Part shown: in pieces, positions 8,182 through 16,227 of the stretch
Position numbering within the stretch: position 1 is the stretch's first letter
Layout of the letters: each line of letters begins with the position of its first letter
Assembly (NCBI RefSeq): GCF_963678865.1
Contig: NZ_OY787459.1
Span: 1,268,501 to 1,332,500 of the forward strand
Length of the DNA: 64,000 nt
Origin: Maridesulfovibrio sp.
Lineage (GTDB): Bacteria; Desulfobacterota; Desulfovibrionia; Desulfovibrionales; Desulfovibrionaceae
Reading direction: 5' to 3'
Position numbers and translations under genes: made by a program
Notes under the pieces: generated by a model
The model's database searches: none
Told to the model about the DNA's origin: nothing
The model's input: only the letters and a program-made list of their open reading frames with translations

Positions 8182-9366
8182 ATGATTGGTATTTCAAAAC
8201 TTTACTGTGGCGCGGTAGAAACTTCCGATGCCCTGCGCTATGGTCGTGAATCTGGAAAACTGCCTTCTCATCTTTTACAGTTTTCTAAAGATAAAAAACC
8301 CGTTGTTGTCTGGAACATGACCAGACGCTGCAACCTTAAATGTGTCCACTGCTACGCACAGGCTGTTGACCCTGACGGAAAAGACGAAATTTCCACCTCA
8401 AAAGCAAAAGAGATTATCGACGATCTCGCAGCATTCGGCGCCCCGGTGATGCTTTTCTCCGGTGGCGAACCGCTGGTGCGTAAGGACCTCGTTGAGTTGG
8501 CAAGCTACGCTACCGGTAAAGGTATGCGTGCGGTTATTTCCACCAACGGAACCCTGATCACCAAGGAAAAAGCCCGTGAACTGAAAGACGTAGGCCTTTC
8601 CTACGTAGGAATTTCCCTCGACGGAACAGAAGAAACCCACGACAAATTTCGCGGTGTTTCCGGTTCCTACAAAAAAGCCCTCGAAGGTGTTGAAAACTGT
8701 AAGGCCGAAGGTCTTAAAGTTGGTCTGCGCTTCACCATCAACAAACGTAACTGGACTGAAGTTCCTTCTGTCTTCAAAGTCCTGCGTGACCTTGAAGTCC
8801 CCAGAGCATGCTTCTACCATCTGGTATACTCCGGCCGTGGTTCCGAACTCATCAAAGAGGATCTGAGCCACGCTGAAACCCGCCAGTTGCTCGACCTGAT
8901 CATGGATGAGACCAAGGCTCTCTTCGACGCCGGCATGCCCAAAGAAATCCTGACCGTTGATAACCACGCTGACGGTGTTTACGTATACCAGCGCCTGCTC
9001 AAAGAAGATCCCGAACGCGCCAAGGAAGTTTTAGAACTGCTTCAGTTCAACGAAGGCAACAACTCCGGTCGCGGAATCGGCTGCATTTCCTGGGACGGTC
9101 AGGTTCACGCTGACCAGTTCTGGCGCAACCACACCTTCGGCAACGTTCTGGAACGTCCTTTCTCCGAAATCTGGATGGACGAAAAGATTGAGTTGCTGCA
9201 CAAACTCAAAGACAAGAAACAATACGTTGGCGGACGCTGCGCGACCTGCCGTTACCTGAACATCTGTGCCGGTAACTTCCGTGCCCGCGCCGAAGCATAC
9301 TACGACGACATCTGGGCTCAGGACCCGGCTTGCTACCTCACTGACGAGGAAATCAAGAAGGACTAG
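8182..9366 (+). CDS. ahbC: 12,18-didecarboxysiroheme deacetylase AhbC (radical SAM)
   Basis: AhbC removes the two acetate side chains of didecarboxysiroheme to give Fe-coproporphyrin III in the siroheme-dependent heme pathway. The 394-residue protein has the radical-SAM cluster motif C50-x3-C54-x2-C57, the SAM-binding FSGGEPL near residue 93, and a C-terminal auxiliary-cluster region with Cys in GCISW, GRCATC and NICAG plus a late Cys. The N-terminus MIGISKLYCG is the pattern I associate with this subfamily rather than with NirJ. GGGAGGATC lies before the ATG. A terminator follows, and then hemB and ahbD. Confidence 0.88.
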   Translation: MIGISKLYCGAVETSDALRYGRESGKLPSHLLQFSKDKKPVVVWNMTRRCNLKCVHCYAQAVDPDGKDEISTSKAKEIIDDLAAFGAPVMLFSGGEPLVRKDLVELASYATGKGMRAVISTNGTLITKEKARELKDVGLSYVGISLDGTEETHDKFRGVSGSYKKALEGVENCKAEGLKVGLRFTINKRNWTEVPSVFKVLRDLEVPRACFYHLVYSGRGSELIKEDLSHAETRQLLDLIMDETKALFDAGMPKEILTVDNHADGVYVYQRLLKEDPERAKEVLELLQFNEGNNSGRGIGCISWDGQVHADQFWRNHTFGNVLERPFSEIWMDEKIELLHKLKDKKQYVGGRCATCRYLNICAGNFRARAEAYYDDIWAQDPACYLTDEEIKKD

Positions 9367-9423
9367 GCCCACTGTTTTGAAAAACGTTTCATGACGGTCG
9401 TCCTGTCGACGATAAATATTATT

Positions 9424-9460
9424 AAATCCCGGCGGGCCACTAGGTCTGTCGGGATTTTTG
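9424..9460 (+). terminator. Terminator after ahbC
   Basis: AAATCCCG (9424-9431) pairs with CGGGATTTTT (9450-9459), followed by TG. It is placed 57 bases after the ahbC stop, so ahbC can be transcribed without hemB. Confidence 0.75.
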
Positions 9461-9463
9461 TTC

Positions 9464-9693
9464 GCCTCTGGACTTTTCCCCTTCCCAAAACGCGTTGCTA
9501 ATTTTAGCAAATGGAAGCTGGAAACCATCAGAGACTTGAATAATACCCCGCAAAACTTACCGCGGGAAAAAATATTTTTAAATATAGCAAACACAATGCC
9601 CCTGCGGTGACGCCCTATCAAATACTTTTGAAAGGATGGGGTCTGATGAAGGGAAACTTTTGCAAAAGTTTGTCCTTCACCAGCCGCCGGAGG
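9464..9693 (+). repeat. Intergenic GCCTCCGGC/GCCGGAGG-bounded element, copy 1
   Basis: The gap before hemB has a degenerate left boundary GCCTCTGGA (9464-9472) and a right boundary GCCGCCGGAGG (9683-9693). Between them, at 9647-9679, is an imperfect hairpin with arms TGAAGG..AACTTTT and AAAAGTT..CCTTCA. The same layout occurs before darP and mqnC. It ends 19 bases before the hemB ATG. The 9367-9712 gap holds no gene. Confidence 0.6.
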
Positions 9694-9712
9694 TAAAAAA
9701 GGAAGGTCTGAA

Positions 9713-10696
9713 ATGGTATTTGACTTTCACAGGGGACGCAGACTTAGACGTACCCCGGTTATTCGTGATCTGGTCCGTGAAACAACTCTTTCCGCCAGCG
9801 ATCTTATGATGCCCTACTTCGTCTACGAAACAGACGATGAAAATTACAAAAAAGAAATTTCCTCCATGCCCGGCCAATTTCAGCTCAGCCTGAAACAGCT
9901 GGAAATCAAAGTTGAGGAAGCTGTTGAAAATGGCCTCAAGAGCCTGATTCTTTTCGGCATTCCAGCTGAAAAGGACCCCGTAGGTAGTCAGGCATATGAT
10001 GATAACGGGATTGTGCAGCAGGCAATACGCATAATTAAAAAACGTTGGCCTGAACTGCTGGTCTGCACCGATGTCTGCCTGTGTGAATTCACCTCACACG
10101 GACATTGCGGACTCGTCAAGGATGAGGAAATCCTCAACGACGCAACCCTCGACCTGCTGGCAAAGACAGCCCTCTCCCACGCCAAGGCCGGGGCGGATAT
10201 GGTCGCACCTTCAGACATGATGGACGGTCGCGTAGCTGCCATCCGCGAAATTCTGGATGAAAACGGTTTTGCAAACCTACCGATCATGTCCTACTCAGTT
10301 AAATATGCATCATCTTATTACGGTCCTTTTCGCGAGGCAGCTGAAGGCGCCCCTCAGTTCGGGGACCGCAAGACCTACCAGATGGACCCGGCCAACGCCC
10401 GTGAAGGTCTGCGCGAAGCGGCAGCGGACGTTATCGAAGGCGCTGACATTCTTATGGTTAAACCTGCCGGACCATATATGGACATCATCCGCCAGACCCG
10501 CGACAATTTCGACCTGCCTGTAGCGGCATACCAAGTCAGCGGAGAATATTCCATGATCAAAGCTGCAGCATTGAACGGCTGGGTGGATGAAGAATCCGTG
10601 GTCTGGGAATCCCTCCTCGGACTCAAGCGGGCCGGTGCTGATCTGATCCTGACCTACTTCACTGAAGACGTACTTAAAAGACTGAAAGAGAAATAA
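9713..10696 (+). CDS. hemB: Porphobilinogen synthase (delta-aminolevulinate dehydratase)
   Basis: HemB condenses two 5-aminolevulinate molecules to porphobilinogen, the step common to siroheme, heme and cobalamin. The 327-residue length is normal. The two Schiff-base lysines are K197 (SYSVKYAS) and K250 (MVKPAGPY). The zinc-type metal site is present as C122, C124 and C132 in the segment from CTDVCLC to GHC, so it is a Zn-dependent form rather than the Asp-rich Mg form. GGAAGG lies 6 bases before the ATG. It is 1 base from ahbD, so the two are coupled. Confidence 0.97.
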   Translation: MVFDFHRGRRLRRTPVIRDLVRETTLSASDLMMPYFVYETDDENYKKEISSMPGQFQLSLKQLEIKVEEAVENGLKSLILFGIPAEKDPVGSQAYDDNGIVQQAIRIIKKRWPELLVCTDVCLCEFTSHGHCGLVKDEEILNDATLDLLAKTALSHAKAGADMVAPSDMMDGRVAAIREILDENGFANLPIMSYSVKYASSYYGPFREAAEGAPQFGDRKTYQMDPANAREGLREAAADVIEGADILMVKPAGPYMDIIRQTRDNFDLPVAAYQVSGEYSMIKAAALNGWVDEESVVWESLLGLKRAGADLILTYFTEDVLKRLKEK

Positions 10697-10697
10697 T

Positions 10698-11897
10698 ATG
10701 AGTGATAAAAAAATGACAGGTGGACATCCCGGAGGGCATCCGGGTAGCGGACATCCGGGCGGCCACCCCGGAGCTAAATCGGGACATCCCGGAGGGCATC
10801 CGGGAGTGCATCCCATCCCCCAAAAGAATGCTGACGGCTCCCCGCCGCTGCGTCTCATCGCATGGGAAATCACCCGCTCCTGCAACCTTGCCTGCAAGCA
10901 CTGCAGGGCTGAAGCTCACCCCGAACCTTATCCGGGTGAACTTTCAACAGAAGAAGCAAAAGCGCTTATCGATACCTTTCCCGAAACCGGGGATCCGATC
11001 ATCATTTTCACTGGTGGTGAACCGCTTCTGCGCCATGATGTATTCGAGTTGGTCTCCTACGCCAACGAGAAAGGCCTGCGTTGCGTCATGGCTCCCAACG
11101 GAACCCTGCTCACTGCAGAAAATTCAGTCCGGCTCAAGGAAGTAGGCATTCAGCGCTGCTCCATTTCCATCGATGCTGCTGAAGCCCAATATCACGATGA
11201 ATTTCGTGGAGAAAAAGGCGCATTCGATCAGGCCATGAAGGGTATTCAGTACTTGAAAGATGCTGGAATAGAATTCCAGATCAATACTACCGTGACCCGC
11301 AACAACCTGCATATGTTCAAGGATATCTTCAAGCTTGCCAAAGATCTTGGCGCATCCGCATGGCACATTTTCCTGCTGGTGCCCACCGGACGTGCTGCAG
11401 AACTTGGCGCGGAAATAATTTCCGCCGACGAGTATGAAGATGTCCTCAACTGGTTCTACGATTTCCAGAAAACCACCGACATGCAACTCAAGGCAACCTG
11501 CGCACCGCATTACCACCGCATCCTGCGCCAGAGAGCCAAAGAGGAAGGCATTGCAGTAAACTTCGAGAACTTCGGTCTTGATGCTGTCAGCCGAGGATGC
11601 CTCGGCGGTGTGGGCTTCTGCTTCATTTCACATCGCGGGCAGGTCCAGCCCTGCGGTTACCTCGAACTCGATTGCGGTAACGTGCGCGAAATTCCTTTCC
11701 CGGAAATCTGGGCTAAATCCCCACAATTCCTCAATCTGCGTAACCCGGACACTTATGACGGCAAGTGCGGTCACTGTGAATATGAAAAAGTCTGCGGAGG
11801 TTGCCGTGCGCGCGCCCAAACCATGGAAGACAACTATCTCGGACCGGAACCGCTCTGTTCCTATGAGCCCAAAAAAAAGCCCAGAAAGGATAAATAG
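10698..11897 (+). CDS. ahbD: Heme synthase AhbD (radical SAM) with His-Gly-Pro tail
   Basis: AhbD oxidatively decarboxylates the two propionates of Fe-coproporphyrin III to the vinyls of heme b. The 399-residue protein has the radical-SAM motif C62-x3-C66-x2-C69, TGGEPLL for SAM binding, and a C-terminal SPASM-like set of Cys (GGVGFC, CGYLELDC, then CGHCEYEKVCGGC and a late C). Residues 8-39 are an added low-complexity tail of GHPGGHPG units with seven His, which could bind metal or heme. Gene order hemB-ahbD-AhbA/B-type gene with 0-1 base gaps fixes the pathway assignment. Confidence 0.9.
   Translation: MSDKKMTGGHPGGHPGSGHPGGHPGAKSGHPGGHPGVHPIPQKNADGSPPLRLIAWEITRSCNLACKHCRAEAHPEPYPGELSTEEAKALIDTFPETGDPIIIFTGGEPLLRHDVFELVSYANEKGLRCVMAPNGTLLTAENSVRLKEVGIQRCSISIDAAEAQYHDEFRGEKGAFDQAMKGIQYLKDAGIEFQINTTVTRNNLHMFKDIFKLAKDLGASAWHIFLLVPTGRAAELGAEIISADEYEDVLNWFYDFQKTTDMQLKATCAPHYHRILRQRAKEEGIAVNFENFGLDAVSRGCLGGVGFCFISHRGQVQPCGYLELDCGNVREIPFPEIWAKSPQFLNLRNPDTYDGKCGHCEYEKVCGGCRARAQTMEDNYLGPEPLCSYEPKKKPRKDK
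10722..10804 (+). repeat. Direct repeat encoding the AhbD GHPGGHPG tail
   Basis: A 23-base unit beginning GGACATCCCGGAGGGC is present twice with no difference, at 10722-10744 and 10782-10804, offset by 60 bases. A diverged unit lies between. The repeat is in frame and encodes GHPGGHPG. Confidence 0.85.
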
Positions 11898-12362
11898 ATG
11901 GATGCAGTAGATAAACAGATCCTCGGTATCATCCAATCTCATTTCCCTATTGTTTCCCGCCCTTACGCTGAGATAGGGAAACAGGTGGGCGTGTCCGAAG
12001 ATGAGACCCTTTCAAGGGTCAACACCATGCGTGAAGACGGTGTTATCCGCCGCGTAGGAGCCAACTTCGGCTCCCGCGAACTGGGATGGCACTCAACTCT
12101 TTGCGCAGCCAGTGTGCCTGAAGAAAAAATAGATGAATTCGTAGCCGAAGTTAACCGTCATAGCGGAGTTACCCATAACTACCTGCGCGAAAACGACTTT
12201 AATATCTGGTTCACCTTCATCGGGCCGGACAAGGAGACCGTGATAGCAACCCTTGATGCAATCACTGAAAAAACAGGTATCCGCGTTCTTTATCTGCCCG
12301 CCACCAAACTGTTCAAGATCAAAGTTGATTTTGACATGAAGGAAGACAAGGAGAAAAAATAA
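11898..12362 (+). CDS. Siroheme decarboxylase subunit (AhbA/AhbB family)
   Basis: The 154-residue protein looks like an AsnC/Lrp regulator: an N-terminal winged helix (about 1-60, DKQILGIIQSHFPIVSRPYAEIG) and a C-terminal alpha/beta domain. The conserved R-P-Y in the first helix pair, the NFGSRELGWHSTL block and the NYLRENDFNIWFT segment are features of AhbA/AhbB, which together decarboxylate siroheme to 12,18-didecarboxysiroheme. Co-transcription with ahbD supports the enzyme rather than a regulator. I cannot tell the alpha from the beta subunit by eye. Its partner subunit is not in the window. The stop overlaps the rpe start by 1 base. Confidence 0.85.
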   Translation: MDAVDKQILGIIQSHFPIVSRPYAEIGKQVGVSEDETLSRVNTMREDGVIRRVGANFGSRELGWHSTLCAASVPEEKIDEFVAEVNRHSGVTHNYLRENDFNIWFTFIGPDKETVIATLDAITEKTGIRVLYLPATKLFKIKVDFDMKEDKEKK

Positions 12363-13033
12363 TGGCAGCCAAGGAAACCATCATTTCCCCGTCCCTGCTT
12401 TCCTGTGACTTCAGCCGCCTTGCCGATGAATTAAAGGCACTGGAAGAAGCGGGACTCAAATGGGCTCACCTTGATGTAATGGACGGCAAGTTCGTACCCA
12501 ACATCACTTTCGGTCCTCCGGTAATCAAATCCATGCGCAAGGAATGCAACCTGTTCTTTGATTGCCATCTCATGATCGAACAACCCGAGCGTTACATTGA
12601 TGAATTCTGTGATGCCGGAGCCGACCTGCTCTGCATTCATGCCGAATCCACCGTACACCTTGAACGTGCTGTAGCCGCCATTGCCGAGCGTGGAGTAAAA
12701 CCTGCAATCGCACTTAACCCGGCTACCCCTCTGGAATCCATCAAATACCTGATCCCTCAGCTGCACATGGTGCTGATCATGTCCGTCAACCCCGGTTTCG
12801 GCGGACAGAAGTACATCCCATTCTGTACTCAGAAGGTGCGCGACCTGCGGGCCATGATTGATGAAATGGGTGCAGACACACTCATTCAGCTGGATGGCGG
12901 AGTGACCATGGAGAATTGTCGTGAGCTTGTTGAAGCAGGAGCTGATGTTCTTGTTTCCGGGTCCGCATTCTTCAAATATCCGCCTTACGCAGAACGTCAT
13001 AAACTCTTTCTGGAAACCTGCGCCGGAAAATAA
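12362..13033 (+). CDS. rpe: Ribulose-phosphate 3-epimerase
   Basis: Rpe interconverts ribulose 5-phosphate and xylulose 5-phosphate. The 223-residue TIM barrel has all signatures: SPSLLSCDF at the N-terminus, the metal-ligand HLDVMDGKFVPN, DCHLMIEQP, SVNPGFGGQ and the C-terminal phosphate-binding LDGGV and VSGSAFF. It overlaps the preceding AhbA/B-type gene by 1 base and is the last gene of the heme unit. The reason for coupling a pentose-phosphate enzyme to heme synthesis is not evident from sequence. Confidence 0.97.
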   Translation: MAAKETIISPSLLSCDFSRLADELKALEEAGLKWAHLDVMDGKFVPNITFGPPVIKSMRKECNLFFDCHLMIEQPERYIDEFCDAGADLLCIHAESTVHLERAVAAIAERGVKPAIALNPATPLESIKYLIPQLHMVLIMSVNPGFGGQKYIPFCTQKVRDLRAMIDEMGADTLIQLDGGVTMENCRELVEAGADVLVSGSAFFKYPPYAERHKLFLETCAGK

Positions 13034-13060
13034 GCAGATATTCCAGCTTGAATATACAAA

Positions 13061-13094
13061 CGGGAGAATGCCATACAGCACTCTCCCGTTTTTT
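13061..13094 (+). terminator. Terminator after rpe
   Basis: CGGGAGA (13061-13067) pairs with TCTCCCG (13082-13088) and is followed by six T. It ends the hemB-ahbD-ahbA/B-rpe unit. Confidence 0.85.
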
Positions 13095-13099
13095 ATTTC

Positions 13100-13132
13100 A
13101 AAAAAACGCTCCCGGAAAATTATACCGGGAGC
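13100..13132 (-). terminator. Terminator after the secreted coiled-coil gene
   Basis: On the minus strand GCTCCCGG (13125-13132) pairs with CCGGGAGC (13108-13115) and runs into a T stretch (13101-13106). It faces the rpe terminator. Confidence 0.85.
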
Positions 13133-13156
13133 ATTTTATCAATCCATATGTATTTT

Positions 13157-14347
13157 TTACTTATTATTTCCCTTACCGTTTCCACCTTTATTGCCCCTGC
13201 TGGAACTCTTACCTTTGGAACCGCCGGCGGCATTGGAATTGGAAGTTGCGGCACCGACACCGCCGCTTACGCCTCCCTTGGAATTACCACGGCCTCCAGA
13301 AGCGGAGCTGCTTGAAGCAGATGCAGAGCCTTTGCCGCCACTCTGAGCCTTGCTGGACGCCCTGCTAAGCCCTACAGCCTTATCACCGCTACCTCCGGAG
13401 ACTCCAGGAGTCTTGGAAACACCGGTCTTGGTGTTACGCGAAGTTGCAGCTGCGGTTGTGGACTTTTTGCTCTGGCCGTAATTCTTGGCAGTTGCAACAG
13501 TTTCCGCTGATGCAAGAGCTGTGGCGGTACGTGCCTGAGCCTGTTTCTGGTGTCCAAGTCCGAGAGTACTGGGATGTACTCCAAGTTCCTGTGCAATTTC
13601 ACCCCATCCCATACCTTGCTCACGCATGGAGGCAATAGCATCAGTACCGATTGATGCTGCAGCAGACAAGGTTTCGTCAGCAGTAGTTTTTGCAGTTTCC
13701 AAACTGCTTTGAGCAGCAGAAAGATCAGCTTCAGCCGCATCACGTTCAACTTCAGCAGCGGCAAGACCGGTTTCAGCGTCAGCCTTGGCTGTCTCTGCGG
13801 CAGTCAAATCATTCTGTGCTGCATCTAAAGCCGTTTGTGCATCAGCCAGTGCTTCAGCATCATCTGCAGCTGTTGCAGCGTCAACGGCTGCGGTAGCTGA
13901 CGCAATTGCATCATTTGCTGCAGCTATGTCTGCTTCAGCTGTTTCAATATCTGAATTATAGCCATCCACCGCTGACTGAGCGCTTTCAACAGAAGAAGCT
14001 GCCACGTCCACGGTTTCCTGTGCAGAGGCGACTTCGGCTTCAGCTTCGGCAATGGCATCACCGAATTCTGCAGCCTTGGCTTCGGCGTCAGCAGCAGCAA
14101 GTGCATCAGCCTTGGCAGCCTGTGCAGGATTAGCAAATGAAGGAGCTTCTACCTCTTCTGCTGCACCATCTTCGGCGGTATTATCATCCGTTGTGCCTTC
14201 TTCAGTTGCACCGGTATCAGTTGTTTCCGTTACTTCATCAGTTCCAGCTTCCGGGGTATCCTGCGCTAAAACACATGGAACAACCAGAATTCCGATCAAA
14301 ACCAGAACCGCCATCCACCACATCGTTCTCTTAAGTTGTTTTTTCAT
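13157..14347 (-). CDS. Secreted Ala-rich coiled-coil protein with HTH-like motif and Gly/Ser/Lys tail
   Basis: A signal peptide (1-28, cleavage after VLA) is followed by an acidic Thr/Glu segment (30-70) and then a long Ala/Asp/Glu-rich coiled coil (about 75-230). Residues about 232-267 hold a compact motif, MREQGMGWGEIAQELGVHP followed by STLGLGH, that resembles a helix-turn-helix but sits in an exported protein. The rest (about 270-396) is low-complexity Gly/Ser/Asn/Lys with a basic end. I know of no assigned function. GGGAGGAG precedes the ATG. It is 15 bases after the TPR lipoprotein gene and is co-transcribed with it. Confidence 0.75.
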   Translation of the reverse strand: MKKQLKRTMWWMAVLVLIGILVVPCVLAQDTPEAGTDEVTETTDTGATEEGTTDDNTAEDGAAEEVEAPSFANPAQAAKADALAAADAEAKAAEFGDAIAEAEAEVASAQETVDVAASSVESAQSAVDGYNSDIETAEADIAAANDAIASATAAVDAATAADDAEALADAQTALDAAQNDLTAAETAKADAETGLAAAEVERDAAEADLSAAQSSLETAKTTADETLSAAASIGTDAIASMREQGMGWGEIAQELGVHPSTLGLGHQKQAQARTATALASAETVATAKNYGQSKKSTTAAATSRNTKTGVSKTPGVSGGSGDKAVGLSRASSKAQSGGKGSASASSSSASGGRGNSKGGVSGGVGAATSNSNAAGGSKGKSSSRGNKGGNGKGNNK

Positions 14348-14362
14348 AGACTCCTCCCTCCC

Positions 14363-15322
14363 CTAGTTGACTACAGTTATAAATTGTATGGATTCATCCA
14401 GCTTGAAAGTCTTTCCATCCCGCTTCACCTCTTCTGCTGTTCCAAACCAGCTTAAAGGCATCCTTGCAGGATCAAAATCAGGATGACCACTCAATATATA
14501 ATCACGGACTCCCATAGCCCGTTTTTTCGCAAGGTCTGAATCTCCATTCACATAAGCCACAACATGAAAACTAAGCTTCTTGTTCTCTTCCATCATCGCG
14601 GCAATAACATGCAAAGAACTTTTACTTTCAAAATCGGATTCAACTTTACCGGGCTTATATTTAATACTACGCAAAGTGACATTACGGGTACCAAAAATAA
14701 AATTACGGTAAGAAAAATCACCAAGCAGGTTAAGCTTATCAGCACCACTCATGGCCAGAATTCCGTCAGGATAATACTCAAGGTATTTTTTCCATGCTTT
14801 GACAGCTTCCGCCTTCTTGCCCTGCCGGCCTAGGATATCAGCACGGTTGTAGAGGGCCTCAGGATTGTACTGGTCGAGTTTGATGACTTTGTCGTAAAGG
14901 ACGAGAGCCTCAACAAGCTTTCCTTCTTCAAAATAGCTGTGAGCAAGGTAGAGATTGGCTGAGATATGATTCGGATCAAGAGCAAGGACTTTGCGATAGG
15001 CAGATCTTTCCTTACTGAATTGCTTCAAGGCCCAGTAATTAACACCGGACCAGAAAAGATAATCAACATTATCAGGATCAACACGGAGTGCAGTGGAAAA
15101 ATAAGGCTGGGCTTTCTTAGGCTTTTTTAAAGCCATGTAATAACGGCCTACATAGTAGGCTGTTCCGGCATCATCAGGGTCTTCTTGCAATTTTTCGCTG
15201 AATGCCTTGATCCCCTCTTTATACTTATGATTTTTAAGATAGTAAGGACCAGAGAGATTGGCACACCCTGAAACAGACAGCACAATAAATGCAACTGCCA
15301 ACAGAAAAACAAATCGTTTCAC
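14363..15322 (-). CDS. TPR lipoprotein with OmpA-like C-terminal domain
   Basis: A GTG at 15322 is chosen as start because GGAGG lies 5 bases before it and the protein then begins with a clean lipoprotein signal (lipobox VSGC, Cys 20). An in-frame ATG 17 codons upstream has no such support. Five or so TPR units span about residues 28-190 (repeating A.YY.GRYYMAL, YLFWSGVNYWAL, ANLYLAHSYFEEGK, ALYNRADILGRQGK). Residues about 225-319 look like a degenerate OmpA peptidoglycan-binding fold (FHVVAYVNGDSDLAKKRAMG). It is probably an outer-membrane-anchored assembly factor. The secreted coiled-coil gene follows 15 bases later. Confidence 0.75.
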   Translation of the reverse strand: MKRFVFLLAVAFIVLSVSGCANLSGPYYLKNHKYKEGIKAFSEKLQEDPDDAGTAYYVGRYYMALKKPKKAQPYFSTALRVDPDNVDYLFWSGVNYWALKQFSKERSAYRKVLALDPNHISANLYLAHSYFEEGKLVEALVLYDKVIKLDQYNPEALYNRADILGRQGKKAEAVKAWKKYLEYYPDGILAMSGADKLNLLGDFSYRNFIFGTRNVTLRSIKYKPGKVESDFESKSSLHVIAAMMEENKKLSFHVVAYVNGDSDLAKKRAMGVRDYILSGHPDFDPARMPLSWFGTAEEVKRDGKTFKLDESIQFITVVN

Positions 15323-15362
15323 AACATCCTCCACAGGTTGGAGTTTGTGTTTACGACCCCTC

Positions 15363-15409
15363 AAAAAAAACAATCCCGTCTACAGATATAAATACCTGCA
15401 GACGGGATT
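15363..15409 (-). terminator. Terminator after the DUF445 gene
   Basis: On the minus strand AATCCCGTCTGCAG pairs with CTGTAGACGGGATT (one mismatch) and is followed by a run of eight T after a G. It lies between the DUF445 gene and the TPR lipoprotein gene, so the latter probably has its own promoter. Confidence 0.9.
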
Positions 15410-15433
15410 AACAATTCTTTAGATAACATTATT

Positions 15434-16036
15434 TTATAACAGAAAGATTCCCACCTGAATCAGACCGATAATAAAGCCGAGAATTCCACCGATAACTTCA
15501 ATAAACTTAAACTCTTTCTTCATAATGGAGAAAAGGATGGACTCAAGCTGCTCCATAGAAAAACATTCCACTTTATCCTGAACAAGACACTTAAAATCCA
15601 AAGAACATTCAAGCTGGGATGAAGTGGTTTCGATAAGCTTGGGCAACATGGAATCGAGCTCCTTGGAAAGCATACCCTTAACTGTCTTCATTGTCTCATC
15701 GTTCAGAAACATGCCTACCATCGGGTGCAGTGAGGTCAACTTCTCACGGAAAAAGACATCCAAGTACTCAAGAACAACTTCTTTATGCTTATCAAGAAAG
15801 GTCGGATCATGAATGACATTTTTAATATCAGTATGAGAAATAAGTTCTCTTTCAATCATCTCACCGAGACGCAGGGCCAGTTCCTTCTGACGTTTGGGAA
15901 AAATCCCCTGAATGGAAAAAGGACCGATCTTAATCGGATTGTGCGGATGGAAAAGCATTTTTACCGCAAGGAAATTTGTGAACCAGCCGATAAGGGCACA
16001 GATTACAGGTGAAAGAAGGAGCTTCAATGTTATCAT
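15434..16036 (-). CDS. DUF445 family membrane protein
   Basis: The 200-residue protein has an N-terminal membrane helix with the family pattern GWFTNFLAVKMLFHP, followed by GIFPKRQKELA, a soluble helical middle and a C-terminal membrane helix (about 180-200). These are hallmarks of DUF445 (YheB-type) proteins of the cytoplasmic membrane, whose role is unknown. The form is short, about half the length of the two-repeat members. It stands alone between a terminator and a divergent diguanylate cyclase gene. Confidence 0.8.
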   Translation of the reverse strand: MITLKLLLSPVICALIGWFTNFLAVKMLFHPHNPIKIGPFSIQGIFPKRQKELALRLGEMIERELISHTDIKNVIHDPTFLDKHKEVVLEYLDVFFREKLTSLHPMVGMFLNDETMKTVKGMLSKELDSMLPKLIETTSSQLECSLDFKCLVQDKVECFSMEQLESILFSIMKKEFKFIEVIGGILGFIIGLIQVGIFLL

Positions 16037-16155
16037 TAAGTTTTTCCTGAATTATTTTATTGATTATTCACAAAAGAAGTGCGCGCACATCTTTGTCTAA
16101 AATCAGGCAAAGTGCAAGCAAATAAGACTACAGATAACATCTTAACTAAAAATAC

Positions 16156-16183
16156 TTGATTAGTTTACAAATCAGTGTATATT
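16156..16183 (+). promoter_or_regulatory. Candidate sigma-70 promoter of the GGDEF gene
   Basis: TTGATT (16156-16161) and TATATT (16178-16183) are spaced by 16 bases, about 45 bases before the chosen ATG. Confidence 0.5.
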
Positions 16184-16227
16184 GTTCCCCCTAATAGGGT
16201 GGAGTAAAATTGTGGGGGCAATTTATC

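Noticed and set aside
10720-10815. Repeats that could be taken for a CRISPR array
   Set aside because: They are in frame inside ahbD, spaced irregularly, and encode GHPGGHPG; no spacers or cas genes exist.
13444-14366. Several open frames on the plus strand opposite the secreted coiled-coil gene
   Set aside because: They are Gln/Leu/Ser-rich images of the Ala-rich repeat in the sense gene.
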